Assembly (NCBI GenBank): GCA_047967505.1
Contig: CM106540.1
DNA: 64,000 nt
Reading direction: 5' to 3' (one strand)
Source of the DNA: Dipteris shenzhenensis
Taxonomy: Eukaryota > Polypodiophyta > Polypodiopsida > Gleicheniales
Shown here: piece by piece, positions 55,719 through 64,000 of the stretch
How the letters are laid out: each line of letters begins with the position of its first letter
Position numbering within the stretch: position 1 is the first letter of the stretch
Made by a program: the position numbers and the translations under genes
The notes under the pieces: model-generated
The model's input: the letters and a program-made list of their open reading frames with translations, nothing else
What the model was told of the DNA's origin: nothing
The model's database searches: none

Positions 55719-56450
55719 CTAGTTGTCTGGGAAGGAAGCATCCTCCTCCAATTGATGCGGCTGTTCTGAGAAGACCACATCGCGACTTACTATTACCTTC
55801 TTGGTAACAGGGTTATAGAGACGATAACCCTTCGCCTCTTCACTGTAGCCCAAGAAAATACACTTCTGGCTCTTCGGTTCCCATTTGGTCCTGGTAGCAT
55901 CAGGGACATGCACAAAACAATCACATTTAAAAACTCTGAAATGTGCAGCTGAAGGTTTATTGCCAAAAAAGGCCTGTAGTGGAGTCATCCCATTCACAGC
56001 CTTCGTGTAGCTACAATTGAGAATGTAAACTGCAGTGTTACATGCTTCAGTCCAGAAAGTCTTTGGCAAATCTTTCCCTTTCATCATACTCCAGCCCATT
56101 TTGCAGATGATGCGCATCTTGCGTTCTGCTACTCCATTTTGTTGTGATGTAGGTGGCAGGGGTTTCTGCCTCTTGATTCCGTGACTTTTGCAGTAACTTT
56201 CGAATTTAGTCGATGTGAACTCTTTACCTCTATCTGATCTCAGCTTCTTCACCTTCCTCCCCGATTCTTTCTCGACCATTACATGCCACTCCTTGAACCT
56301 ACTGAAAGCCTCTCTTTCATCTTCAAGAAGTATATCCATATCCTTCTACTGTAGTCATTGATCAGCATCATGAAGTAGAAGGAACCACCCAAAGCTTCCG
56401 TCTCCATCTTTCCGCAGAGGTCCGTGTGAACGAGCTCTAGAGAAGCCTTT
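55719..56450 (-). pseudogene. E2 integrase, N-terminally deleted
   Basis: Starts at the deletion junction with ASLELVHTDLCGKM (first catalytic Asp), then after a shift near 56320 EWHVMVEKESGRKVKKLRSD and QQNGVAERKMRIICKMG (Glu). It ends with CIFLGYSEEAKGYRLYN and FSEQPHQLEEDASFP. The HHCC finger and everything upstream are absent, so E2 could only move using proteins supplied in trans. Confidence 0.85.
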
Positions 56451-56462
56451 GCTCTGATACCA
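56451..56462 (-). other. Primer-binding site of E2
   Basis: TGGTATCAGAGC on the minus strand, exact, next to the LTR and fused to integrase sequence on its other side. Confidence 0.9.
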
Positions 56463-57192
56463 TGTAAGAAAATAATACAATGTCTGTGCTCAACAGATAA
56501 GATCTCGTACACAAGAGAGAAAACAAGATAGTATGGAGAATCAAAATTTTGATTACTGTAGAACTGAAACAATAGATGGCGCTACCTCCCCATCGTGCGC
56601 TCTTGTGAAAGAAGCTTCGATGGCGTGCTGGAAACAGTAGAAGACGGAGGCTGAATGCTAAGGAATCAGGGTTGCTGTAGCCAATGATGAAATGGGCTTC
56701 ACAGGCTTGCTCTTATATAGCCACCAGTCATAGTCGGTTAGGCTCGATTGGGTGACCGACCCAGCCCGCCTAAAACGGTTGACTGGGGGTTGGTCCCGAA
56801 ATAGGCCATTGACCACACGATAGAATCGGTGCGCAAAATAGAGCAACAAACCTATGGTAACCGTTCAGCCCAGAGCCATCCGGGATCATCTGAGGCTCCA
56901 AACGGGCCCCGCAACCCGAGAGTGGGCTGCCTCAGGAAATGCTCCGTCTACCCTCAGTGCGGTCAGTCATGGGATGCCTTCCCACACTTGCATGTAGCCT
57001 AGTTGGTGGTGTGCCAACTCTATCTGAAGCTGTCCAGCCATCAGGCCACACATGGCCCCCATCTGGTGTCCAAACCAGGACCTACCGGAATACCGAGCTA
57101 CTCAAATGCCTTCTCCTCCTATGGGGGGGCTTACAAGTAGAGCTAGCTGGTTCCCACGTAGTTACATGAGAGTGGAGCATTGATATCTAACA
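56463..57192 (-). repeat. 5' LTR of E2 (730 bp)
   Basis: Full-length family LTR adjoining the target duplication TCAAC. Minus-strand TATATAAGAGC at about 56710. Confidence 0.9.
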
Positions 57193-58345
57193 TCAACATC
57201 TCAAAGTTTGGGGGTTTTCCCTTGTAACCATCACGGTTACAAAATGTTCATATTCTTTGACTAATCTATTTCAGGAAATTTGTAACTTCGTAATCAACCG
57301 CATCCAATTGTTCTGCTAAATTGTTTAGCAAAAAAATTGGACCTTGTTCACGGTGCTCAATTTATTTTCAAGCAAGAAAACTCTTGACATGCTTTTAGTA
57401 AAAAACCTATTTTCAATGGCATTACATCCTTCAATTGGATTTGTTTTTTCCCATATGATTGTCTTTTACATCCACCTTGATCATGTACAAAGCTTGTTCA
57501 ATTTTCTCATCCCATTCTTCTTGATCATGGGCATCACCTATTTGCAAGTCATGTAATTGCGCCAATAACAATACTCCAAAGTCTATTTAGATCAAGCATA
57601 TTTTGCATTTTAAACTTGCAACTTCCAAAACTTTTATCATCCAATTTGCTATTATTATCAACGAAGATAATTTCATCAACCTTCGACATACTATGAAGAA
57701 AATTGCAATCTTGTTTAAGTTTACTACACATGGCATTTACTTTGTTGACCGTGAATAAATGGATCATGGTGATACCTACTTTCATGGAGGGACTTTCCAA
57801 AATCCTATTCAGAAGTAAGTAAAGGAGATTAAGAAAAAATAGTCATTGTTGAATGCAACTCTGATAGAGCATTTTGACATTAAGGAAGACCCCACTTGTG
57901 TGTATATACAAGATGCCTAGTTAAGAAAGAGATGCACATCAATATGTTAATGAGTGGCTATTCTTGTGGAGAGACTTAAGCATATGTAGGGAGATAACAA
58001 GGGATAACCACTACAACCATGGCTTAGTATGTGCTTAGTTAGATTATCAAAGCATGTTGAAGTGTGGAAGAGATGAGAGCAATGGACGGAGGCAGCCTCC
58101 ACACACTAAGATTTTTATACATGCTCAAATGATTAGTGATAAATACCCAAATTCTCATGATGTGAGACTACCAAATGAAAATTTTGAGGCATATACCTTA
58201 TAGTGCATGCAATATTTCCTCTTTGATTTAGTCCAAAATATCTAGATTTTGATCTAACAACAAAAGTTTAAACACTTGAAAAATAGATAACTTTTCTAGC
58301 CTTTTGGATCAATCAACATGTCTTGACCTTTTCAAATTTGTCCCA
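57193..58345 (-). pseudogene. Inverted-pair arm F2, main segment with copia-like gag start
   Basis: Minus-strand open stretch 57549-57800 gives DEIIFVDNNSKLDDKSFGSC and KFKMQNMLDLNRLWSIVIGA, which resembles the copia gag N-terminus. It continues into F1 homology (ALYMIKVDVKDNH-like). The part 57800-58345 mirrors 40065-40700. Uninterrupted where F1 carries E1. Confidence 0.6.
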
Positions 58346-59129
58346 TTCATAGTTGAAAATAGTTTGTAGTTTGGCAAGCCACACTTGCTTGCTGAGTGTT
58401 TCCAACCATAGTAGATGTTCTAGATCTTTTTATCATTTAAATATTTTGGTACCGAATTGGAGTCTTGGAACTCAAGTTATGCTATTTTGAAGGTTCAATA
58501 TTCTTTAGTGTAGTAAGAGTGTCAGTTATAGTCCTCCATCAGTCCCTTGTTGAGTTTAGCATTGGAGGTTATATCATAGAGGCATCCAATTTTCTTTTGT
58601 CAGTTGGAGCCTAAAGACCTCATGGATTTAAAGCCCTCCCCTTATCTCTTTTCTTCTATCTCGGAGCTTGAAATCCGTGCAAGCAAACTCCATAAATCTT
58701 TCATACGAGAGTGCACTCTCTTAAGCCGCTGCCTTTAAGCCTCAAGCCTTGCCATTGTTTCAAAATTTGTACCTTAATCTGCCTTAACATAGCCCTCTAA
58801 TCAACTCCTACAAAAGTAGTAACCCTGATATTTACAAGTAGGTTGGCCATAGTGCCAGCACAAATCAACCACGTACCAACGTCTAAAATGATGTAGACAC
58901 ATCTTTTGACCTCATCACGACCATGTTACAGCATATCATGACTCACAACCACAACTCTTGACCACTAGCATGCGACACATTCTATTTGTGATTTTTCACG
59001 AAGAGTGCTTCAGTTTTGGTTTTTTTCTCAACTAGACCTAGTATCACATAGTCAGGTGACTAAACATCAAAACAACCCAATTAACAAAAAATTAATTCGA
59101 GTACCTAGTCACGGAGACCTTTGGTGTGA
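58346..59129. other. No gene recognised
   Basis: Homology to F1 stops near 58345. AT-rich, without domains. Confidence 0.5.
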
Positions 59130-59880
59130 GGTGGCATGATGGTACTCATATCGGTTTGTTTCTGAAGACTCAATTCTCAACCTAGTTCATTAGGAAAAAA
59201 TGGAGCTCATTTTGGACTCTGAAAGACATCCATGATTTTTTATACTTTTGGCTCAAAATTAACAAGTTCTAGAGTGAGAGACAAATATTTATATAGTCAA
59301 GCATTCAATCGGAGGTATAAATTGCAAAAAAGATAAACTAAAATTTTGAAGTTCCAACTACTGTTTTTAAGTGTGTCATAAATGCTACATAAGAGGACCC
59401 AAATGGTTTTCCACCGTTTTGGTGTAAATGTTAGTATATTTGACATTGACATTGTGTCCAAAGCAGGCAAAAACCCCTGAAACAACTTTTGAATCACTAA
59501 ATTTGAATACCCAAAGAAGTCAAAATGACCAAAACAAGGCGCTACAGAGCATTGTGCTATAGAAAGTGATTTGGGCACTTAGTCCAAAACAATAGAAAGC
59601 CATTTGGGTCCTTGAACGTAGCATTTATGACACACTAAAAGACGAGTTGAAATTTCAAAACATCTGCTTATATTTTTCACAAGTTGATGTAGCATTATGA
59701 CACCAAAAAACAAGAGAGAGAACTTCAAAATGTTCGTTTATCAAGCATCTAGAGAGGAAAGTCCAGTTTTCCAACGTAACGTTAGCCTCTCTCTCATTTG
59801 AGGATCTCTTTTTTTTCTCCAACCTAAAAGACCCCAAAATGAGCTCCGCTTTTTACTAATGTCATCATGCCTTTAGCACA
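59130..59880. mobile_element. Second foldback element (~750 bp)
   Basis: Inverted blocks pair across the centre: GGAGCTCATTTTGG (59210) with CCAAAATGAGCTCC (59834); TTTTGAAGTTCCAACT...GTGTGTCATAAATGCTAC (59343-59388) with its complement at 59619-59664; GACCCAAATGG (59395) with CCATTTGGGTC (59600). Arms are about 250-280 bp with indels. Non-coding; it looks like a long-TIR, non-autonomous DNA transposon. Ends not resolved. Confidence 0.65.
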
Positions 59881-60361
59881 CTTAGTTGCATGCCACTTTG
59901 AATTAAAAAAGTCTGAAACTCAAACAATCAAAACTTATTGCCCTTTTATTGAAATTGAGAGCTTTCTAATACATCAATCCATAGGTCATTTTGAGTTTGT
60001 TTTAGAAAAATAACTTTTCAAAGGAGATAATATTTTGGGCTTTCATTTATCCATAAAAGAGAAGGACCTCCACCATTTTCTTCCCCTATCAAATGAAAAA
60101 TCAAAAGAAAAGATACATCATGATCATGACTTTTCAAATAAGTCTTGTAGACACCATATGTCTTTTCACCTTTGTTTCCAAGTTTATGCACATCTATTGT
60201 CGACACTTTATACTAATGGTTCTAACTTACTAGCTTTGTTAGAATCCCATGTTGCCATAACCAACACAAGTCCTTTGTTGCAAGCACCAACTCAGACACT
60301 TTCCTCGCCATAGCCACAAGGGGAGAAGAGAATGTGAGAGAGAGTAACGAGTGCATTGGGA
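59881..60361. other. No gene recognised
   Basis: AT-rich. The open frame at 60035-60313 has no recognisable domain. Confidence 0.4.
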
Positions 60362-60560
60362 GCGCGGCACATGTGTATATAAGAAAAGAGGGGAAGAGTA
60401 GATGTGGATCCTTATAGAGTAGCTCTAGGGTGAGGAAGAGGGCAGGAAAGTCATGGGGGCGTGGCACATATGTCTACAAGAGAAGAGGGGAAGAGTAAAT
60501 GTGGATTGCTATAAAATAGCTCTAAGGTGAGGAAGAGGGCAAGCAAGTCATGGATGGAAA
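60362..60560 (+). repeat. 97-bp tandem duplication in purine-rich DNA
   Basis: GCGYGGCACATRTGT...GTCATGG units start at 60362 and 60459. Confidence 0.85.
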
Positions 60561-61262
60561 AAGTTGAAGTAGAGAGGGCAGCCGAAGGAGCAATTCAAGC
60601 TACGAGTTAAAGCAAGGAGGGAAAAGAGGAGAGGGGTGAGAAAAATACAAAGGGGGTAGACGTGGAGACCGGGGAAGTCACTAGAGAGGAAAAGCAAGGA
60701 GGGAATAGAGTAGAGAGGTATCGCTCGGCCACGGAGAGTAAGAGGGTTGAGGGTAGGCGAGGTGAGGGGGGGTGCACTATCAGCAGGAAGAGAGAGGGGG
60801 TGGTGAGTCGTAAGAGGGCCGCACCAATAGAGAAGAATATGCAGACGGCAAGGAGCGAGGAGTGAAAAACGTGAGGGAGTGAGCTCAAGTGAAAGAGTGG
60901 TGTGATCTGTGTCATAGGGGTGTAAGCGTGGGGAATCGAGACTCCAAGGAGAGGGTATAGAGGGTCAACACTAAGAGGCAGAGGAGTTTCGGTAAGGGGA
61001 GGGGCTGCACGCAAAAAGGGAGAAACAATGGCAAGAGAGATGAGTGGAGGAGGAAAATGAGGTTAAAATACTCTTGTAGACAGCCACGAAGAAAGAAGAG
61101 GAGGGGAAGGCAACTCGAAGAGGAGAGGCAAGGATTGATAAAGCCGTTGAGGAGGTTTGAGCAGAGCGAACAGTAAGAAAGCTTGGGAAGATCCCGTGTA
61201 GGGAGAGCAAAGGGAAAAGGTCACATCTATAAGAGGTGGTGAAAGAGAAGGATGGAGAGGTT
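60561..61262. other. Purine-rich low-complexity DNA, no gene
   Basis: Strong A/G strand bias. Open frames on both strands (60607-61014, 60662-60865, 60971-61345) are Ser/Leu- or Arg/Glu-rich products of the bias, without domains. Confidence 0.6.
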
Positions 61263-61279
61263 GAGAGCAGATAAATAAG

Positions 61280-61319
<40 letters not shown>

Positions 61320-61394
61320 AAGGTCGAGAGGAGATAAATAAGCAAAAGAGAGAGAGAAGAAAGGAGAAACTAAGGTTGAGAGGAGATAAATAAG

Positions 61395-61436
<42 letters not shown>

Positions 61437-61525
61437 AAGGTCGAGAGGAGATAAATAAGCAAAAGAGAGAGAAGAAAGGAGAAACTAAGGTTGAGAGGAG
61501 ATGAATAAGCAAAAGAGAGGGGGGA
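61263..61525 (+). repeat. 115-bp minisatellite containing (GA)n tracts
   Basis: AGATAAATAAGCAAAGAAAG starts units at 61269 and 61384, and a variant at 61499. Each unit has a long (GA)n and a half-length sub-unit starting AGATAAATAAGCAAAAGAG. Confidence 0.85.
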
Positions 61526-63022
61526 AATGAACAATGAAGAGATGTAAAGCACTCTTAGGAAGGACATAATTTCTCCTCTCTTTTCCTTTTGTTCTAAGAA
61601 TCCTCCCTTTCATTTACTTACCGATTTCAGCCCAAAGGAGAAGAAAACTCGAGTAAATTTTTACATAAAGGATCATTCATGGAGATTTGATCCCAACAAC
61701 CACACATAGGATCACGGGCCACACCAAAACACCGATTAGATTATTCTCGTCTTGGCAAAGAATGCAAAGCTTTCAAGAAGAATGTGTCTGATAAAGATCT
61801 TGACAGCATTAAGAATCACCTTTTGAGCTCCACACAAGGCTCTTTGTCAGTTCTCTTAAACAAGACTCTCTCTTAACCTTCAAACCTCTAACCAAGGGAG
61901 GTATGCCAAATGACTGATATTGCTATTTAAATCAAGCTGAATTTGCCGGGAAAAGAAATAGATGATAGAGCTGGAAATTTCTGACAGATTTAAGGACATG
62001 TTCCCATCCACCACTAGAACACATTGATGAGCGTAAGATAATTAGTTCAGATCTTAAACTCAAAGAACACACGTTGCACGCCATTGGACATAGAGTTTTC
62101 ATGTAAGGCTAAGTTTAGCATAATCACATGGTTATTTTCAAGAGCTTTCAAAGGAGTACCTATGAGTTCAAAGAAGCATTGCTGCTGCCATCATTAAGCA
62201 TTTATTTTCTCTACTTCGAAACATTTTACTTTGCAAAAGTACACAAAAATTCCGTTAAGTAAATACTTAAGTGGTCCAAAGATTCAGCATAACTACAACC
62301 ACATTTGACTCGAATCCTTTGTCTTGTTCCAGAAAAGCCTTTCCAGAAACCAGTGCCAAAAATCTCTCTTTATCATTTGATTATCATCTTGGAGTATGTA
62401 AAAGGCAGGAGTGCTTCAGCTAAAACAGCCATGTGCCTACACTCAACAAGCCCACTACAGCAAGACCGCCAGAGAAGAAGCACAAAAAGCTCCTAATGGG
62501 AGGACAAATCATCAGAACCATTCAGGTGGGGTGGTTGACAATTTAAATGCTAGATCTCATGATGAAAGAATCATGCATAAAGCTAAACAAGAGTGCTAAA
62601 TGAACTTATGCATGCAATGCATTCACAAATAATCAGCTTCCAACGCACTCATTATTTCACTGCAGATCAGGCATCCCACCTGTACCAAGAAACACCAAAT
62701 ATCTCCGGTTTATTGTAGATCAGGTTCAAAGCATGAATTTACCTGGTTCAGATGTCAAAGCAGCACCAAACAAGCTGAAGAAAGCTACCTTCACGTGCTT
62801 AATGCCAAACTCATCACAAAGGAAGCTTTTGCTGAAGCATGCTGGTATATGCTCATTGAGAACTGGGCACTTAGTCGCACGTCGGTGTAATTGAGCGATC
62901 TGAAGAAGCATGCTTTTGTGGTTTTATCAATGTTTGATTTGAAATCTTATGGCACAGGTGCCTGTAAATGGATGAGGCAGCAAAATTGAAACTTGTTTAC
63001 ACCCCAACCCACATTATAGGGT
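61526..63022. other. No gene recognised; right end is presumed 3' UTR of IDH
   Basis: No repeats or domains seen in 61526-62640. The stretch immediately below 63023 should hold the minus-strand 3' UTR of the isocitrate dehydrogenase gene. An AATAAA overlaps its stop codon (63022-63027). Confidence 0.5.
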
Positions 63023-63297
63023 TTATTCCAATTTTGCAATCACAGCATCAACCACTTCCTGTGTTGTGCTGTTTCCACCAAGATCCTTTGTTCGATGCAC
63101 ACCCTCTTTTATCACACCCATGACAGCTTGCTCCAGCCTATCAGCAAAAGCAGGGAACTGCAGATGCCTTAAGAGCATAGATGAAGATAGGAGCAGTGCT
63201 ATAGGATTGGCTCGTTTCTGTTCTACAAGCTTCTCATTTCCAACATTTCCAGCTGAAGCTCCCTGCTCAAAAATTGCATGTTCTGCACCAACATTCC
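63023..63297 (-). CDS. IDH: NAD-dependent isocitrate dehydrogenase, regulatory subunit, last exon
   Basis: After acceptor ATTGCAG (minus strand, 63298-63304) the exon encodes NVGAEHAIFEQGASAGNVGN, EKLVEQKRANPIALLLSSSM, LLRHLQFPAFADRLEQAVMG, VIKEGVHRTKDLGGNSTTQE and VVDAVIAKLE, then TAA at 63025-63023. This matches the C-terminus of plant mitochondrial NAD-IDH regulatory subunits (FEQGASAGNVG, RTKDLGG.STTQEVVDAVI), rather than the catalytic subunit (VHGSAPDIAGK). The enzyme oxidises isocitrate to 2-oxoglutarate in the TCA cycle. The exon begins two bases into a Gly codon and shows no lesion. The other exons lie right of the window. Confidence 0.92.
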
Positions 63298-64000
63298 CTG
63301 CAATATGTGAAAAGATTTCTATCAAGACTCAAATGAAACAAAGTATTCTTGATACAAAAGATTTAAATGTCCTAATATAAACTATCTATTCTTTCCCAAA
63401 ACTAAAGATTTAAGTGTCTAAATCATGCATCCTCCTGCATGTAATGCAAGCAGGCATTAATGTATATGGAAAGGAATTAGCTACTAAATCAAGTAGTTCA
63501 GCACAAAAGCACACTCTTACGTCACACGTGGTAAAATTTCTAAGGTTTCTAGATCAGTGTCATTGCACAACAAAAGTGATTAGACATTTACAAAATGCCT
63601 TTACTTTAGGTTGCCATGAATTTTCTTCCAATTGCTATGTCAGTAAACAATTGTCCCTGCAGATATACAATGGATGCAGCAGGCAGGCATCAGATGTCCA
63701 TTAGGGAAACATGCCTTATTAAAAGATGTCACTGGTTCTGCAGGCTCTCCATCAGTTTAATACTGAGAGTCTTTTTGGTTTGGATTTGAATTCTTTGATA
63801 ATTACCATGCCTTCATGGTATACTGCCCCTTCCTTGCAGCTCTAACCTCGGCTAATTCAGTCACTTTGTTCTTCAGTTGAGCTCGTGTGACCTCCTCAGC
63901 TATCCATACCTTTGTCCCTTTCAACTTACGTGATTGGCGAAGAATCTTGGTTCGCAGTTTATGTGACTTGAAAGTGATGATAGCATGTCCCTTGGAGTGT
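63298..64000 (-). other. IDH intron (at least 703 bp) running off the window
   Basis: Bounded at 63298 by a normal AG acceptor. No further IDH exon is seen up to 64000. Confidence 0.7.
63802..64000 (-). pseudogene. LINE ORF1-like fragment inside the IDH intron
   Basis: Minus-strand reading from the window edge gives HSKGHAIITFKSHKLRTKIL, KLKGTKVWIAEEVTRAQLKN, KVTELAEVRAARKGQYTMKA, then a TAA stop at 63804-63802. The pattern matches the RRM C-terminal part of plant LINE ORF1 and parallels PLIIRFHD...DEDLTPLQVEERR at 969-1490. Too short to tell how much of a LINE is present. Confidence 0.5.

Larger units (their letters stand above)
53155..57192 (-). mobile_element. Ty1/copia element E2 (4,038 bp), gag/protease-deleted copy of the E1 family
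   Basis: LTRs at 53155-53883 and 56463-57192 and a perfect target duplication TCAAC at 53150-53154 and 57193-57197. The primer site complement is at 56451-56462. Directly inside it the sequence becomes integrase (ASLELVHTDLCGKMETEALG): relative to E1 about 1.5 kb covering gag, protease and the integrase finger is missing. RNase H and RT are well preserved. The empty site is in F1 near 46775. Confidence 0.9.

Noticed and set aside
56279-56572. Open frame reading from the E2 LTR through the primer site into integrase
   Set aside because: Accidental: it arises from the deletion junction and has no start context or family support.
60607-61345. Long Ser/Leu-rich open frames on the minus strand and Arg/Glu-rich ones on the plus strand
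   Set aside because: They follow from the purine/pyrimidine strand bias and microsatellites; no domains.
1-64000. CRISPR arrays, tRNA or rRNA genes, bacterial operons, viral genes
   Set aside because: None seen; the direct repeats are minisatellites, satellites or LTRs.

Overview
This is nuclear DNA from a seed plant with a large, repeat-rich genome. The evidence is two split host genes with GT/AG introns, plant-type Ty3/gypsy chromoviruses with Met-tRNA primer sites, a Tat/Athila-like Ty3 element with an Asp-tRNA primer site, Ty1/copia elements, LINEs, a CCCTAAA telomere-like block and a ~181-bp satellite. A sulfiredoxin intron of at least 15 kb stuffed with old nested transposons, together with LTR pairs that differ visibly, fits a gymnosperm-like genome best. 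That assignment is inference. I see no tRNA, rRNA, CRISPR or bacterial-type operon.

Layout. 1-2509: decayed LINE on the minus strand (ORF1 with RRM, ORF2 endonuclease), running off the left edge. 2575-3000: gypsy RT relic. 3223-15123: chromovirus A (LTRs of ~1 kb, TSD TGGGC). Its gag is split by a second chromovirus, B (5998-10053, TSD GTTTG), whose 3' LTR ends in a perfect 62-bp inverted copy of its own start. 15404-19743: the last exons of a plant sulfiredoxin gene on the plus strand (a 34-nt exon and a 94-nt exon carrying the catalytic GCHR motif). A 5'-truncated LINE with a 15-bp TSD sits in the intron between them. 20172-21265: a diverged duplication and another LINE 3' end. About 21300-28640: stop-ridden Ty3 element C, containing a ~210-bp palindrome. 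29709-30360: telomere-like block followed by a three-copy 181-bp satellite. 30370-32150: unrecognised decayed coding DNA. 33296-37282: copia element D.

The right half is dominated by an inverted pair of ~1.75-kb sequences (F1 at 40065-47650, F2 at 52540-58345) that carry a copia-like gag relic. Each arm was later invaded by a member of one copia family (E1 5.55 kb; E2 4.04 kb, a gag/protease-deleted derivative), and F1 also by a 247-bp MITE. Each arm preserves the empty site for the insertions in the other, so the order of events can be read directly. Two further foldback elements (about 49645-49990 and 59130-59880) and purine-rich minisatellites (60362-61518) follow. At the right edge on the minus strand lies the last exon of mitochondrial NAD-dependent isocitrate dehydrogenase (regulatory subunit), with a LINE ORF1 remnant in its upstream intron.

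Functionally the window is two unrelated housekeeping genes (peroxiredoxin repair and TCA cycle) separated by layered transposon debris. No element in the window is intact. The most unusual structures are the palindromic LTR of B, the array of tetraloop mini-hairpins in the U3 of A, and the inverted F1/F2 pair with reciprocal insertions.
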